Assembly: GCF_014332695.1 (NCBI RefSeq)
Contig: NZ_MBUA01000023.1
Location: 186,001 to 250,000 of the forward strand
Source: Flavihumibacter stibioxidans
Lineage (GTDB): Bacteria; Bacteroidota; Bacteroidia; Chitinophagales; Chitinophagaceae
Length of the DNA: 64,000 nt
Reading direction: 5' to 3'
How positions within the stretch are numbered: position 1 is the first letter of the stretch; each line of letters begins with the position of its first letter. Of the stretch, positions 7,556 to 15,840 are shown piece by piece. Position numbers and translations under genes: made by a program. Below the pieces are notes generated by a model. The model was not told the DNA's origin. It did not search any database and was given only the letters and a program-made list of their open reading frames with translations.

Positions 7556-9266
7556 TTATATAGCGTCTCTTAAGGAAGATAGAGAATTGGACAGTCTTGT
7601 TCAGGACCTGCTTCGTGAATATGATTTTGAGATCGTTTACGGTCCTCATAAAGGCCAGCGTCAGTATGGCGTGGATATTTATGCCGTCGGCAAAGATCCG
7701 GAGGACAGCAAAAGAAAAGTATTTCTTGTTACGGTGAAGCAAGGAAATTTTGATCGAAAAAACTGGCAAGGATCAATTCAAGCACTGGAGCCTTCATTGA
7801 GAGAAATCGTGACCGTTTTTGTCAGAAACAATCTGGCACCCGAGCATCGCGATTTACCCATCAAAATCATCGTTGCCCACAATGGGATTAATGATCCTGC
7901 AGTTCAGCAAAACTGGGTTTCATTTACTGAACAGTTTCCGGCAATCCAATTTAGCATATGGCAACTGGAAACGATTGTCCATATGGTGTATGAAAAAATG
8001 ATGAATGAAAATGTTCTTTCAGATCAAAGAAAGATTTTGTTTAGAAAAATCATCGTTTACCTTTTTAACCCTGACTACGATTTATCCGACTATAAAGTTC
8101 TTCTAGATGATATTATTGGCGACCTCGCTCCAAAAGAAACTGAGAAAAAGAATAACCTAAAATCGCTTCGTAAGATCAATTTATTATTGACGATTGTTGT
8201 TTCTTACTGCGAAAGGGAAAATGACACACGACTTGCACTCAAGGCCTGTGAGATTACCATTTTACGGGTCTGGAAATTTATTAATGAAAATGAAGAATTG
8301 ATTGACCAGGACTATTTCGGGCAATTCATTCAGGTACTCATAGTTCGTAAAAATGTGACCTTACTTTACCTTTCAAAGGTGCTCCCTGTCTGTGAAATCA
8401 AAGACGGATTCAGCAAGAATTGTGGTGACTCTGTCAATTATACCCTAGTAACGTATGAACACTTGGGCCTAATTGCCCTGTCGGGATTGGAGTTTCTACA
8501 AATGGCTGATCTCTATTCGAACCAAAACGACGAGTTGGTAAATATCCTGAAAGACTATGCATATCAATGCGCAAACGGAGTAATTAATCTTTTTAACAAT
8601 AACAGGGTTATATTCAACCCGAGAGCTGACAATCAGGTTATCGAGATAAATCTTGCTCTTCTACTTTTGTTTCTTACTGGAAAAAGAAACGATATAAGGA
8701 CATTACTGATTGAGTACAATAACCAAATTGCACACGGGAAAATATTTCTCAATATTGCTCCTCATTATTATAACAACATAGACGAAATATTTGATCTGGA
8801 TGTTAACTATAAAAAGAGAGATCAATTTCAGTATGGATCTTCATCGCTTATAACGACACTAACGGAATGGTCAGCCGTCATCAACGATTCTGGTGTTTAC
8901 AAGGCGTATTTAATATTAAAAGAAAAGGTATTTACGGATTGCGACCTAACACTTTGGTACCCGGACCGTACTACAGAATCATTGCTATATACCAGTTGCG
9001 CCCTTCCAAAAAGTGGTTATTGCCTTTCAAATATCGTTTTCCCGGAAGATTTTGAAGAATTTAAAATACTGACATTGACAGATCATGTATTTAACTGCGA
9101 AGAACACGACTTTCTTTTTTTAAAGCATAGATTGTGGAGCATTGGTCTTATAGCCAGCCGGCACTATAGAACCTATGTCTTTCCGCACTATTGGAGACAA
9201 CTAATTGAAAATGTCTGTACAGTTTCAATTGAGGCTCCTGCCGATACCGAACTAACAACGAAATAA
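7536..9266 (+). CDS. Restriction-endonuclease-like N-terminal domain fused to a long helical region
   Basis: 576 residues. Residues 1-130 read like a Mrr/PD-(D/E)XK-type domain: DLLREYDFEIVYGPHKGQRQ, then YGVDIYAVG with Asp47, then a strand KVFLVTVKQG with Lys68. The residue two before Lys is Thr66 instead of the usual Glu or Gln, so the catalytic triad is atypical. Residues about 130-576 are helical with no known motif and contain scattered Cys. It starts 20 nt inside the end of the 651-residue gene. The pairing of a helical partner with a nuclease-like effector, inside an island and next to a toxin-antitoxin module, suggests an anti-phage or anti-plasmid role. This is inference from context. 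Confidence 0.65.
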   Translation: MKLILTDYIASLKEDRELDSLVQDLLREYDFEIVYGPHKGQRQYGVDIYAVGKDPEDSKRKVFLVTVKQGNFDRKNWQGSIQALEPSLREIVTVFVRNNLAPEHRDLPIKIIVAHNGINDPAVQQNWVSFTEQFPAIQFSIWQLETIVHMVYEKMMNENVLSDQRKILFRKIIVYLFNPDYDLSDYKVLLDDIIGDLAPKETEKKNNLKSLRKINLLLTIVVSYCERENDTRLALKACEITILRVWKFINENEELIDQDYFGQFIQVLIVRKNVTLLYLSKVLPVCEIKDGFSKNCGDSVNYTLVTYEHLGLIALSGLEFLQMADLYSNQNDELVNILKDYAYQCANGVINLFNNNRVIFNPRADNQVIEINLALLLLFLTGKRNDIRTLLIEYNNQIAHGKIFLNIAPHYYNNIDEIFDLDVNYKKRDQFQYGSSSLITTLTEWSAVINDSGVYKAYLILKEKVFTDCDLTLWYPDRTTESLLYTSCALPKSGYCLSNIVFPEDFEEFKILTLTDHVFNCEEHDFLFLKHRLWSIGLIASRHYRTYVFPHYWRQLIENVCTVSIEAPADTELTTK

Positions 9267-9289
9267 GATTCAACATATTTACTGGACAG

Positions 9290-9469
9290 ATGGACACCAT
9301 TGGAATATTAGCATACGGTTCATTGATTGAAGATCCAGGTCAAATGATCTCCGACTTAATCATAAAAAAAATTAGCACAGTAACGCCATTTCCGGTTGAA
9401 TACGCCAGAATTAGCAGTCCAAGGGACGGTGCACCTACCTTGATCCCTTTCGAAGCCGGCAACCTGTAA
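9290..9469 (+). pseudogene. Gamma-glutamylcyclotransferase-like fragment (GGCT fold, truncated)
   Basis: 59 codons starting MDTIGILAYGSLIEDPG and ending ...PTLIPFEAGNL before TAA at 9467. The YGSL motif at the N-terminus is the hallmark of GGCT-fold proteins, and the later DGAPTL segment fits a Bacteroidota relative of this fold that is several times longer. The catalytic Glu region is absent. Downstream sequence has no continuation in any frame and instead enters IS21-like repeats, so the gene was cut by an insertion or deletion. It begins 24 bp after the nuclease-like gene and was perhaps once part of the same operon. Confidence 0.5.
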
Positions 9470-9524
9470 TAGGTAACTACAACTACAGAGATTTCGGCAA
9501 CAGGAGTGCAGATGGATATTTCAC

Positions 9525-9612
9525 ACTAAAGTATACCACCTATTTCAGTCAAAAGTATACCAGTTTTAGCCGGGCCTTGGACCTGTCAATACGGCGCAAA
9601 GTATACCACTTC
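9525..9612. mobile_element. IS21-like terminal repeat relic
   Basis: Three copies of AAAGTATACCA(C/G) occur at about 9528, 9552 and 9598 in the same orientation. Repeated AAAGTnTACCAC-type units inside the ends are typical of Bacteroidota IS21 elements, which carry several internal repeats per terminus. No transposase gene is attached. With the IstB relic at 1797-1948 this suggests that one or more IS21 elements shaped this island. Nothing else was recognised between 9613 and 9735. Confidence 0.45.
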
Positions 9613-9735
9613 TCAGGTGACCCCCTCCCCTTGCGGCTGATTAAAGGCCCGCAATAACGATAGTGTTAACGAAAATTATGGTTAACACTTTACGTTTTCA
9701 AATATCTAACCCTATAAATTTAAATGAAAAGGTAC

Positions 9736-10251
9736 TTATTGCTGCTTATCCTTCAGGTCATTGCGTTGCCTTACTTTACCAACAATGAATGCAATTACAA
9801 GAGTTGTAAGTGAAGTACCAAATAGAATACTACCAGCAGTATCATGCTGTGTATAAACTAAAAATCCACCTACCAACAAACATGAAAGGCCCATAATCAG
9901 GGCAAATATTTGACCACGGCTACTCTGTGACAATTCTTCTTTAACAGCAAATTTTTCTAATTCAATCCTGTGCTCTTGCTGTTTTTCAGCCATCGCCATA
10001 ATTCGATTAGCCCCATCAGGAATAACACGACCGTATTCTTCCATATCTTCCGGCGAAGGAATAGGACCACGATGGGATTTTGATTGAACTATTAATGATA
10101 GGATTTGCCTCTTCTGTGTTTGGGGAATGCCTTTGAAAATATTAGGCTTTACCTTCTCAATTTCCCTTTCTATATTCATTAACTCCCCATTACCATTCGG
10201 CTCTTCTTCAGTTTTTTGTGTTTTGGGATTGTGCGGTTTTGAGCTACTCAT
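9736..10251 (-). CDS. DUF2335 family membrane protein
   Basis: 171 residues. A polar N-terminus is followed by SHRGPIPSPEDMEEYGRVIP and GANRIMAMAEKQQEHRIELE, the conserved core of DUF2335 proteins. Two closely spaced transmembrane helices follow at about 111-130 and 138-156, and the tail is basic. The function of the family is unknown; it is frequent in mobile and accessory regions. It is the second gene of a minus-strand pair, 10 nt after an 85-residue gene. Confidence 0.8.
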   Translation of the reverse strand: MSSSKPHNPKTQKTEEEPNGNGELMNIEREIEKVKPNIFKGIPQTQKRQILSLIVQSKSHRGPIPSPEDMEEYGRVIPDGANRIMAMAEKQQEHRIELEKFAVKEELSQSSRGQIFALIMGLSCLLVGGFLVYTQHDTAGSILFGTSLTTLVIAFIVGKVRQRNDLKDKQQ

Positions 10252-10261
10252 TATATTATCT

Positions 10262-10519
10262 CTAATATGAATGTTCTATTTTATCGTTTTTTATACAGTC
10301 GATTTCTTTTGCACAATCTTCCTCATCAATAAACTCAATCAGTGCTGAATGCAAATCTTGGCCTACTACTCCCCAATCGTTAATCAATGCATTACGATCT
10401 GGATTTGAAGTTTTATTAAAGGTATAATAGCATCCTACAAGGTTAATTATCGAACCCATACCCGTAATAAAATCGGTTTTAGGGAATAGAAAGTCACTGC
10501 GAAATACTTTCTTTTTCAT
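10262..10519 (-). CDS. Small hypothetical protein upstream of DUF2335
   Basis: 85 residues, starting MKKKVFRSDFLFPKTDF, with the midsection FITGMGSIINLVGCYYTF weakly hydrophobic and an acidic C-terminus. It has no recognisable domain. Being 10 nt upstream of the DUF2335 gene on the same strand suggests co-transcription. Low GC and position in the island point to an accessory gene. Confidence 0.5.
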   Translation of the reverse strand: MKKKVFRSDFLFPKTDFITGMGSIINLVGCYYTFNKTSNPDRNALINDWGVVGQDLHSALIEFIDEEDCAKEIDCIKNDKIEHSY

Positions 10520-10780
10520 TTTTGGAGATTTAGAGTTACAATAGCTTTTCCACGGTATAGACGTAAGGACTGTAGCTTAAGTTTTCAGTGGTGAAGATTA
10601 TCTTTTTTTTTCACACTTTATCAACCTATGGTAAAATACAGTGAAATAACGCAAAATCGGTGCCCTTGTTTTGCAAATTAAGTTAAAAGGATTAAAAACT
10701 GCAATGGTCAAACGAAATCAATTACCCTATTGTGTAAACTAAAATGGCCAATCAATCGTACCACACAGTGTACCACCATT
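10520..10780. other. Gene-free AT-rich spacer with faint IS-like motifs
   Basis: No open frame of interest. Near 10733-10778 the motifs TGTGTAAACTAAAATGGCC and ACAGTGTACCACC occur, which resemble IS21 terminal sequences and may be a second relic end, but only by short matches. Confidence 0.25.
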
Positions 10781-10819
10781 AAAAAACCGCATCACAATCG
10801 TTTGATTTTCAATGCGGTT
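10779..10819 (-). terminator. Rho-independent terminator of tRNA-Arg
   Basis: Arms AACCGCAT (10785-10792) and ATGCGGTT (10812-10819) enclose a second small stem, AATC/GATT. On the minus strand the hairpin is followed by six T. It lies 14 bp beyond the 3' end of the minus-strand tRNA gene. Confidence 0.6.
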
Positions 10820-10832
10820 ATTAAAACTTCTG

Positions 10833-10904
10833 TAGTCCCGACAGGAATCGAACCTGTATCTAAAGTTTAGGAAACTTCTATTCTATCCATTGAACTACGG
10901 GACC
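10833..10904 (-). tRNA. tRNA-Arg (anticodon CCT)
   Basis: The minus strand folds into a full cloverleaf of 72 nt. The acceptor is GGTCCCG with CGGGACT, the D-arm GTTC/GAAT, the anticodon stem GAAGT/ACTTT around the loop TTCCTAA (anticodon CCT, reading AGG), the variable loop AGAT, and the T-arm ACAGG/CCTGT with loop TTCGATT. CCA is not encoded (TACA follows). Its 3' end points toward the AT-rich accessory region, a common layout where a tRNA gene served as an integration site. Confidence 0.95.
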
Positions 10905-11153
10905 ATAAAAGAGCCTGAACTGTGTATGTACAGGATTTCACGGCCGCAAATATAGGAAATCCGGGCTATTTTCAGCATGCTATATTAATTCGCCTGTTCC
11001 GCTGGCCATATCTGCATTTTTAGGGCAGAATTTTTCCTGTTTCTACCAATATTTAGTATTTTAAATATATAGTTGCATCATTGCCAATTCTTGTGTAATC
11101 CACCGTTCAAACCTAAACCATCACCCCCCGGCAACAGCCCAAACACAATCAAT

Positions 11154-11525
11154 ATGGCAAAACTGATAGACCTGAAGACTTTTACCGATAAAAGAGGAAA
11201 CCTTACCGTGGTGGAAAAAGTCATCCCCTTTGACATCAAAAGACTTTTTTATATCTATGGAGTGGATGACTCGGTTCGGGGTGGCCACCGGCACCACCAT
11301 ACCATCCAGGCCGCCATCTGCCTGAAGGGCAAATGCCGGATCTACAACAATGACGGCCAGGAAGAATCCACATATATGCTGGATGCGCCCAACAAATGCC
11401 TTATCCTTGAACCCAAAGACTGGCATAGTATGGACGAATTCTCACCGGATGCCATCCTGATGGTACTGGCTTCCGAACATTTTGACCAGAACGATTACAT
11501 CTTTGAACCTTATGGAAATCATTGA
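11154..11525 (+). CDS. FdtA/QdtA-type sugar 3,4-ketoisomerase (WxcM-like cupin)
   Basis: 123 residues from ATG 11154. An upstream in-frame start at 11073 adds a Pro-rich non-conserved stretch and is rejected. The sequence [11 protein letters not shown]...[23 protein letters not shown] is the signature of TDP-4-keto-6-deoxyglucose 3,4-ketoisomerases, with the catalytic His pair in GGHRHH and a cupin barrel. It converts the 4-keto sugar to the 3-keto form for later transamination. The next gene, overlapping by 14 nt, is a DegT-family aminotransferase, so the pair should make a dTDP-3-amino-3,6-dideoxyhexose such as a Fuc3N/Qui3N precursor. Cytoplasmic. Confidence 0.9.
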   Translation: MAKLIDLKTFTDKRGNLTVVEKVIPFDIKRLFYIYGVDDSVRGGHRHHHTIQAAICLKGKCRIYNNDGQEESTYMLDAPNKCLILEPKDWHSMDEFSPDAILMVLASEHFDQNDYIFEPYGNH

Positions 11526-12603
11526 ATACGAAAACCTGCTGAAAGTTAACCAGGATGCTTTTGATGAATACCGCGAAGCATTCGACAGGGTACTGAAAAG
11601 TGGCTGGTATATCCTGGGTGAACAGGTTAAAAACTTTGAACAAGCGTTTTCCGCTTATTGCAATACACGGTATTGTATCGGTGTGGCCAACGGACTGGAT
11701 GCACTGATCCTTTCGCTGAAAGCCCTTGACCTGGAACCGGGCAGTGAGGTTATCGTGCCATCCAACACCTATATTGCCACCATCCTTTCCATCGTACACA
11801 ATGGACTTCAGCCCATCCTGGTGGAACCGGATATCAATACCTACAATATCGATCCTTCCCTGATAGAGGAAAAGATCACCTCAAGAACAAGGGCTATTAT
11901 GGTGGTCCATCTTTATGGAAAGCTTTGCAATATGGAAGCCATCAGGGCAATAGCCTTTAAACATGATCTTAAAATTATTGAAGACTGTGCCCAGGCTCAT
12001 GGAGCATCCTATCATGAAACCAGGGCCGGCAACTGGGGCGACCTGGGTGCATTCAGTTTCTATCCGACCAAAAACCTGGGTGCACTGGGCGATGCCGGGG
12101 CAGTTACCTGCAATGATGAAATGCTTAAAAACAAAATTGCCAACCTGCGCAATTATGGTTCTTCCGTAAAATACCATAATGAAGACATCGGGTTCAATTC
12201 AAGACTTGATGAATTACAGGCAGCCTTGCTTTCCATCAAACTAAAGCGGCTTGACCATATCAACAGCCATAAACGGTCGTTGGCCCACCTGTACCTGAAC
12301 GGACTGAAAGAAGATTTCATAAAACCTGTTGTTCAGGAGGGATATTTTGATGTGTACCACATTTTCAACATCAGACACCCAAAGAGGGATGCATTAAAAG
12401 AGTATCTCCTGAAGCATGGTATTAAAACCGAAATTCACTACCCGATTGCCCCTAACAAACAGCCTGCCATGAAGGAAGTATTACACGATCAACCCAGCCC
12501 CATCGCGGAACTGATTCATTCCACCACCCTGAGCCTGCCCATTTCCTATTTTCACACTACTGATGATGTCAGCAGGGTTATTGAGATAATGAATTGCTAT
12601 TGA
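11512..12603 (+). CDS. DegT/DnrJ/EryC1/StrS-family sugar aminotransferase
   Basis: 363 residues from ATG 11512. PLP-dependent fold type I enzyme with [33 protein letters not shown] at the N-terminus, EDCAQAHGA (the Asp contacting PLP) and [15 protein letters not shown] carrying the Schiff-base Lys. The C-terminal part has [29 protein letters not shown], typical of the family. It should transaminate the 3-keto sugar made by the overlapping ketoisomerase (FdtB/QdtB role). Its 3' end overlaps the convergent PP-loop gene by 26 nt. Confidence 0.9.
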   Translation: MEIIEYENLLKVNQDAFDEYREAFDRVLKSGWYILGEQVKNFEQAFSAYCNTRYCIGVANGLDALILSLKALDLEPGSEVIVPSNTYIATILSIVHNGLQPILVEPDINTYNIDPSLIEEKITSRTRAIMVVHLYGKLCNMEAIRAIAFKHDLKIIEDCAQAHGASYHETRAGNWGDLGAFSFYPTKNLGALGDAGAVTCNDEMLKNKIANLRNYGSSVKYHNEDIGFNSRLDELQAALLSIKLKRLDHINSHKRSLAHLYLNGLKEDFIKPVVQEGYFDVYHIFNIRHPKRDALKEYLLKHGIKTEIHYPIAPNKQPAMKEVLHDQPSPIAELIHSTTLSLPISYFHTTDDVSRVIEIMNCY

Positions 12604-13747
12604 CTTTTTCCCTGTAGGTCCTGATGATTCCTGACAAAACCTCAGCAAGATCATTCCTGTCTTTTTTCTCCAGGTGGGGGATCATTTCACCATAAAACTC
12701 CAACTGAAAATCGTTGTAGATCATATCGTAGGTATTGATAGACTCCAGCAACTCAGGGGTTATTTCATCCAGGGGAAAGGCTGCACTGTGTTTCAGGCGG
12801 TCATGCACTTCCAGTTCACACATGGTTAGGATACATTTTTCGCAGGAGCCGCAATTGTAGGAACCCTCATCATCATTCTGGCAAACCCTGATATTATTGA
12901 GCCCCACCGGCCAGTCCCCCACCAGTCCCACTTTTTCCAGTCGCGTTAATTCCACTCCATGGTGAATGATCCTGAAATGGCCGCTGCTGTAATACTGATC
13001 CAGCAGCGGATGCGAGCCCCATGGATACATCGAACTGGGCGTATGGTTGGTGGCAATGTAGGCGCTGTGAAAGCGTCTGCTGAAGAAGGCGGCCACAGCG
13101 CTTCTTTGTGCGCCAAGTGATTTGTAGGTATAAAACCAGCCATCCCGGTCAAGAAACTTAATATTGGTCAATGCGGGGATGAGTTCAATGCCACAATCAT
13201 CGGCAACTGTTTTAGCCGCATCGTATCTCCCCTTAATGAGCTTTTGCACCCTGTCGGGTTCAAACTCCGTATTGTTATGGTAACCGATGGTCATACCTGC
13301 CCTGATGGCAAGAGGATGCTCATCCGGAATATTCAACTTGTTCCATCGCAGGGTTGCCAGTGAATCGATGCCGCAGGATAACAGTCCCACTGATTCCTTA
13401 GCACCAAAATCGCGCACTTTGAAACCGGCCAACGGTTCCACCACCGGGGCATCATAGGGAACATCATTGTACCATGACTTCAGGATGGGAACAACCAGTT
13501 TCAGGTGCTGGAAAGTGAATGGGCAGATCGGCTGGTCAATCTGTATCCTTTCTTCCCCCACATGCCAGGCTGCCAGGTAGGCAGCAACAAGGAAAGCATT
13601 GGGATCAGCCCAGATGGCATCCCCGTACTGTTCAGGCGTTTCCACGAAGAAGCGCAGCGGATCCCTTTCTTTCTGTTCCCAGATAACATCTGCCTCCACC
13701 CTTTCAAATCCGCCGACTGACCTTTGTCCGATATTTGTAATGATCAT
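12578..13747 (-). CDS. PP-loop ATPase-like protein (QueC/ExsB-type fold) in glycan cluster
   Basis: 389 residues. [14 protein letters not shown] (about 121-134) is a PP-loop of the SGGxDS type that binds ATP pyrophosphate and adenylates substrates. A C-terminal cluster C...NCGSCEKC (about residues 298-318) resembles the zinc site of QueC-like enzymes. It is longer than QueC and carries an N-terminal domain of about 115 residues. No queuosine genes are nearby; the neighbours are sugar-modifying enzymes. It may therefore activate a carboxylate or amidate for glycan decoration, which is inference. It begins a minus-strand block; the adjacent upstream gene is 11 nt away. Confidence 0.75.
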   Translation of the reverse strand: MIITNIGQRSVGGFERVEADVIWEQKERDPLRFFVETPEQYGDAIWADPNAFLVAAYLAAWHVGEERIQIDQPICPFTFQHLKLVVPILKSWYNDVPYDAPVVEPLAGFKVRDFGAKESVGLLSCGIDSLATLRWNKLNIPDEHPLAIRAGMTIGYHNNTEFEPDRVQKLIKGRYDAAKTVADDCGIELIPALTNIKFLDRDGWFYTYKSLGAQRSAVAAFFSRRFHSAYIATNHTPSSMYPWGSHPLLDQYYSSGHFRIIHHGVELTRLEKVGLVGDWPVGLNNIRVCQNDDEGSYNCGSCEKCILTMCELEVHDRLKHSAAFPLDEITPELLESINTYDMIYNDFQLEFYGEMIPHLEKKDRNDLAEVLSGIIRTYREKVNSNSLSQ

Positions 13748-13758
13748 AACGATAAATT

Positions 13759-14928
13759 TTAGATGGCAATTTTTGAATGACTGTTTATTCCGATTTCCTT
13801 AAGGAATTGATTGAGAACTACTGAAGTATCCAGGTATTCAAGGGCGATTGCCCTTGCAGCGAGGGAATGTTTATTCCAGTCGCGTTCGATTTCTTCTACC
13901 GCTTCCCTTGCTTCCTCCAGGTTATTTACGGCAAAAAGGCCTGTACCACATGGCAGATGTTCACTGAAGCCGGTATCCTGCATAATGACGGGGCGGCCGG
14001 CAGCAAGAAAGGCTGCGCTCCGGTCGCTGAACAAACCTGCCTGCAATGCAACGAATACGTTTTTACACACACTGAATTCTGCCTTTGACCGGGCGATATA
14101 ATCCATAAATACCTGGAAAGTGATGGTGGTATCATGGGCCCTGATCACTTTCCAGCCATGCGACTGTAACAAATCCTGCGGTGCATTTTGTCCCGCAACG
14201 GCCAGTTCAAAACAGGTGGATGAGGAGCCGGGCAGATCAAGGAATTTTAAAAACTCAAGGTCCTTTTGACCATAGTCCTGGCCCTTATAATGAATGGTCC
14301 GGTGCGATTGCCAGTTCATCAGCGTGGTAAAAGGCGCATCAGCAGGCGGAGGCAGCACCTTAAACATTTCAGTATCTACGGGATCATGAATATATTTCCA
14401 GTTGATCCCGCCTGCCGGGATTTTATTCCCCGGCTTGCCCACATTATATCCAACCGTATAATAATGATCATATTGGGGGTATGGAATGCCCATTTCCAAT
14501 GAACCGGCACGATGAATATGGGTATAGCCGGGTTCCCCGTCAATCAGCACAGAACAGGCACAACGCCTGCGTTCTTCCTCCCAGCCATTTCCGGCTCCCA
14601 TGTCTATGTAAACATCGGCCCGCTCAAACAAGGCCTCCACCGCCGTTTTATCCATTCCATGATATTCTCCGTAGTAATCGGCAAAGCACCAGTTTTTATC
14701 CAGGTCAAATGTTGTTAGCAGATCGTTGACTTGTTTTATTCCATAACTGCAATCATTGTTCATCACATTTTCAAGCGGATGAAAACAGGAATCCGGATAG
14801 CCAAACTTTTCTACAAAATAAACATCGTGACCAGCTTTTTTAAAGCCGGCGAGGTATTGTACCACCCAGGACATCATTGCCCCCAGGGGATACCGGACCA
14901 TATATGCACCAACAATTATTGTTGCCAT
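13759..14928 (-). CDS. Glycosyltransferase-like protein (GT-B type), paralogue 1
   Basis: 389 residues. The N-terminus GAYMVRYPLGAMMSWVVQYLAGFKKAGHDVYFVE has the glycan-transferase pattern of a Rossmann strand with a Gly-rich loop. The C-terminal half has SDRSAAFLAAGRPVIMQDTGFSEHLP followed by GTGLFAVNNLEEAREAVEEIERD, the donor-nucleotide binding pattern of GT-B enzymes. It has the same overall plan as the protein at 17619-18794 (both have GHDVY.VE near the start and GRPVI.QDT...LP.G.GLFA near the end), so the two are paralogues. The sugar and acceptor are unknown. It is flanked by a PP-loop protein and a pyruvyl transferase on the same strand with gaps of 11 and 16 nt. Confidence 0.75.
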   Translation of the reverse strand: MATIIVGAYMVRYPLGAMMSWVVQYLAGFKKAGHDVYFVEKFGYPDSCFHPLENVMNNDCSYGIKQVNDLLTTFDLDKNWCFADYYGEYHGMDKTAVEALFERADVYIDMGAGNGWEEERRRCACSVLIDGEPGYTHIHRAGSLEMGIPYPQYDHYYTVGYNVGKPGNKIPAGGINWKYIHDPVDTEMFKVLPPPADAPFTTLMNWQSHRTIHYKGQDYGQKDLEFLKFLDLPGSSSTCFELAVAGQNAPQDLLQSHGWKVIRAHDTTITFQVFMDYIARSKAEFSVCKNVFVALQAGLFSDRSAAFLAAGRPVIMQDTGFSEHLPCGTGLFAVNNLEEAREAVEEIERDWNKHSLAARAIALEYLDTSVVLNQFLKEIGINSHSKIAI

Positions 14929-14944
14929 AAATTAATATTTCTGA

Positions 14945-15838
14945 CTATTCATTGATAACCGGCTGACCAACCAGGGCTTCCAGGAATTGCTGTTCAATCT
15001 CATGCAGTATTTTTACTGCACGGTCCCTGCAGGCAATGGCTTCCCTTCTTGCTTCATTTGTCTGCGCATATACATATGCGTTATAAAGACTTTCGTAGTT
15101 AACGGATTCAACCGGTAAGATCAATGGCCAGCCGATGGCCTTTACCTGGCCGGAAATTTTGGCGCCTCCTTCAACAGGATCTATCACTATGGGAGGAACA
15201 CCGTTCTTCAATGCCAGTACAGTACCATGCAGGCGGGTGGTCAGGACAATATCCATCTTCGCGATCAGGGATTCAATTTCAGCGGGAGTCCTCAATCCAT
15301 GTTCATTTTTGGCTATCACCGTATCGATCGGAACAACTGCCAATTCATTTTTATCGATCAACTGGCGGAACAACTGATTGGCCACTGGGTGTTTGGATCG
15401 CTTGCCATATTCTTTTTGCAGATGGGCGAGGATAAGTCCGGCCACAGGCACTTTCGGCGCGGCAGACAGCATACTGATATCCGGTCTCACCACCTGGTCA
15501 CTGTCTCTTTCAAAAAGTATGTCGAAGGGATTCCATTCATGAATGTTCTGCAGCATGGAAAGGTTCAGGCCAATCAGTTTGCAGCCGGCAAAATGTTCCA
15601 GGAAGCCGGTGATCGGCCATCCATTGCCAAAGGGTCCGCAAACAAACAGTACATGACTATAGTCGACTGCGGAAGTATCCTCCCATTTTACCCCTCCGGT
15701 AAAAGGAGGCGCATAAGCCACATCAAAATCCGCCCCGGCTTTTTCCAGCCAATTACAGGCAACGTTGCAGGCCATGATATCGCCTGCCGTGGCACCCATC
15801 TCTTCAAAACTGAACCAACCGGCAACCAGTACTCGCAT
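14945..15838 (-). CDS. Polysaccharide pyruvyl transferase family protein
   Basis: 297 residues. The N-terminus RVLVAGWFSFEEMGATAGDIMACN and the C-terminal block TTRLHGTVLALKNGVPPIVIDP with KISGQVKAIGW match the polysaccharide pyruvyl transferase (CsaB-like) family, where the RLHG motif contacts substrate. Members put ketal-pyruvate on sugars of exopolysaccharides or cell-wall polymers, although some family proteins act as other glycan transferases. It sits 2 nt from the ABC exporter gene, in one operon with the glycosyltransferases. Pyruvylation would give the exported glycan a negative charge. Confidence 0.85.
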   Translation of the reverse strand: MRVLVAGWFSFEEMGATAGDIMACNVACNWLEKAGADFDVAYAPPFTGGVKWEDTSAVDYSHVLFVCGPFGNGWPITGFLEHFAGCKLIGLNLSMLQNIHEWNPFDILFERDSDQVVRPDISMLSAAPKVPVAGLILAHLQKEYGKRSKHPVANQLFRQLIDKNELAVVPIDTVIAKNEHGLRTPAEIESLIAKMDIVLTTRLHGTVLALKNGVPPIVIDPVEGGAKISGQVKAIGWPLILPVESVNYESLYNAYVYAQTNEARREAIACRDRAVKILHEIEQQFLEALVGQPVINE

Positions 15839-15840
15839 AC

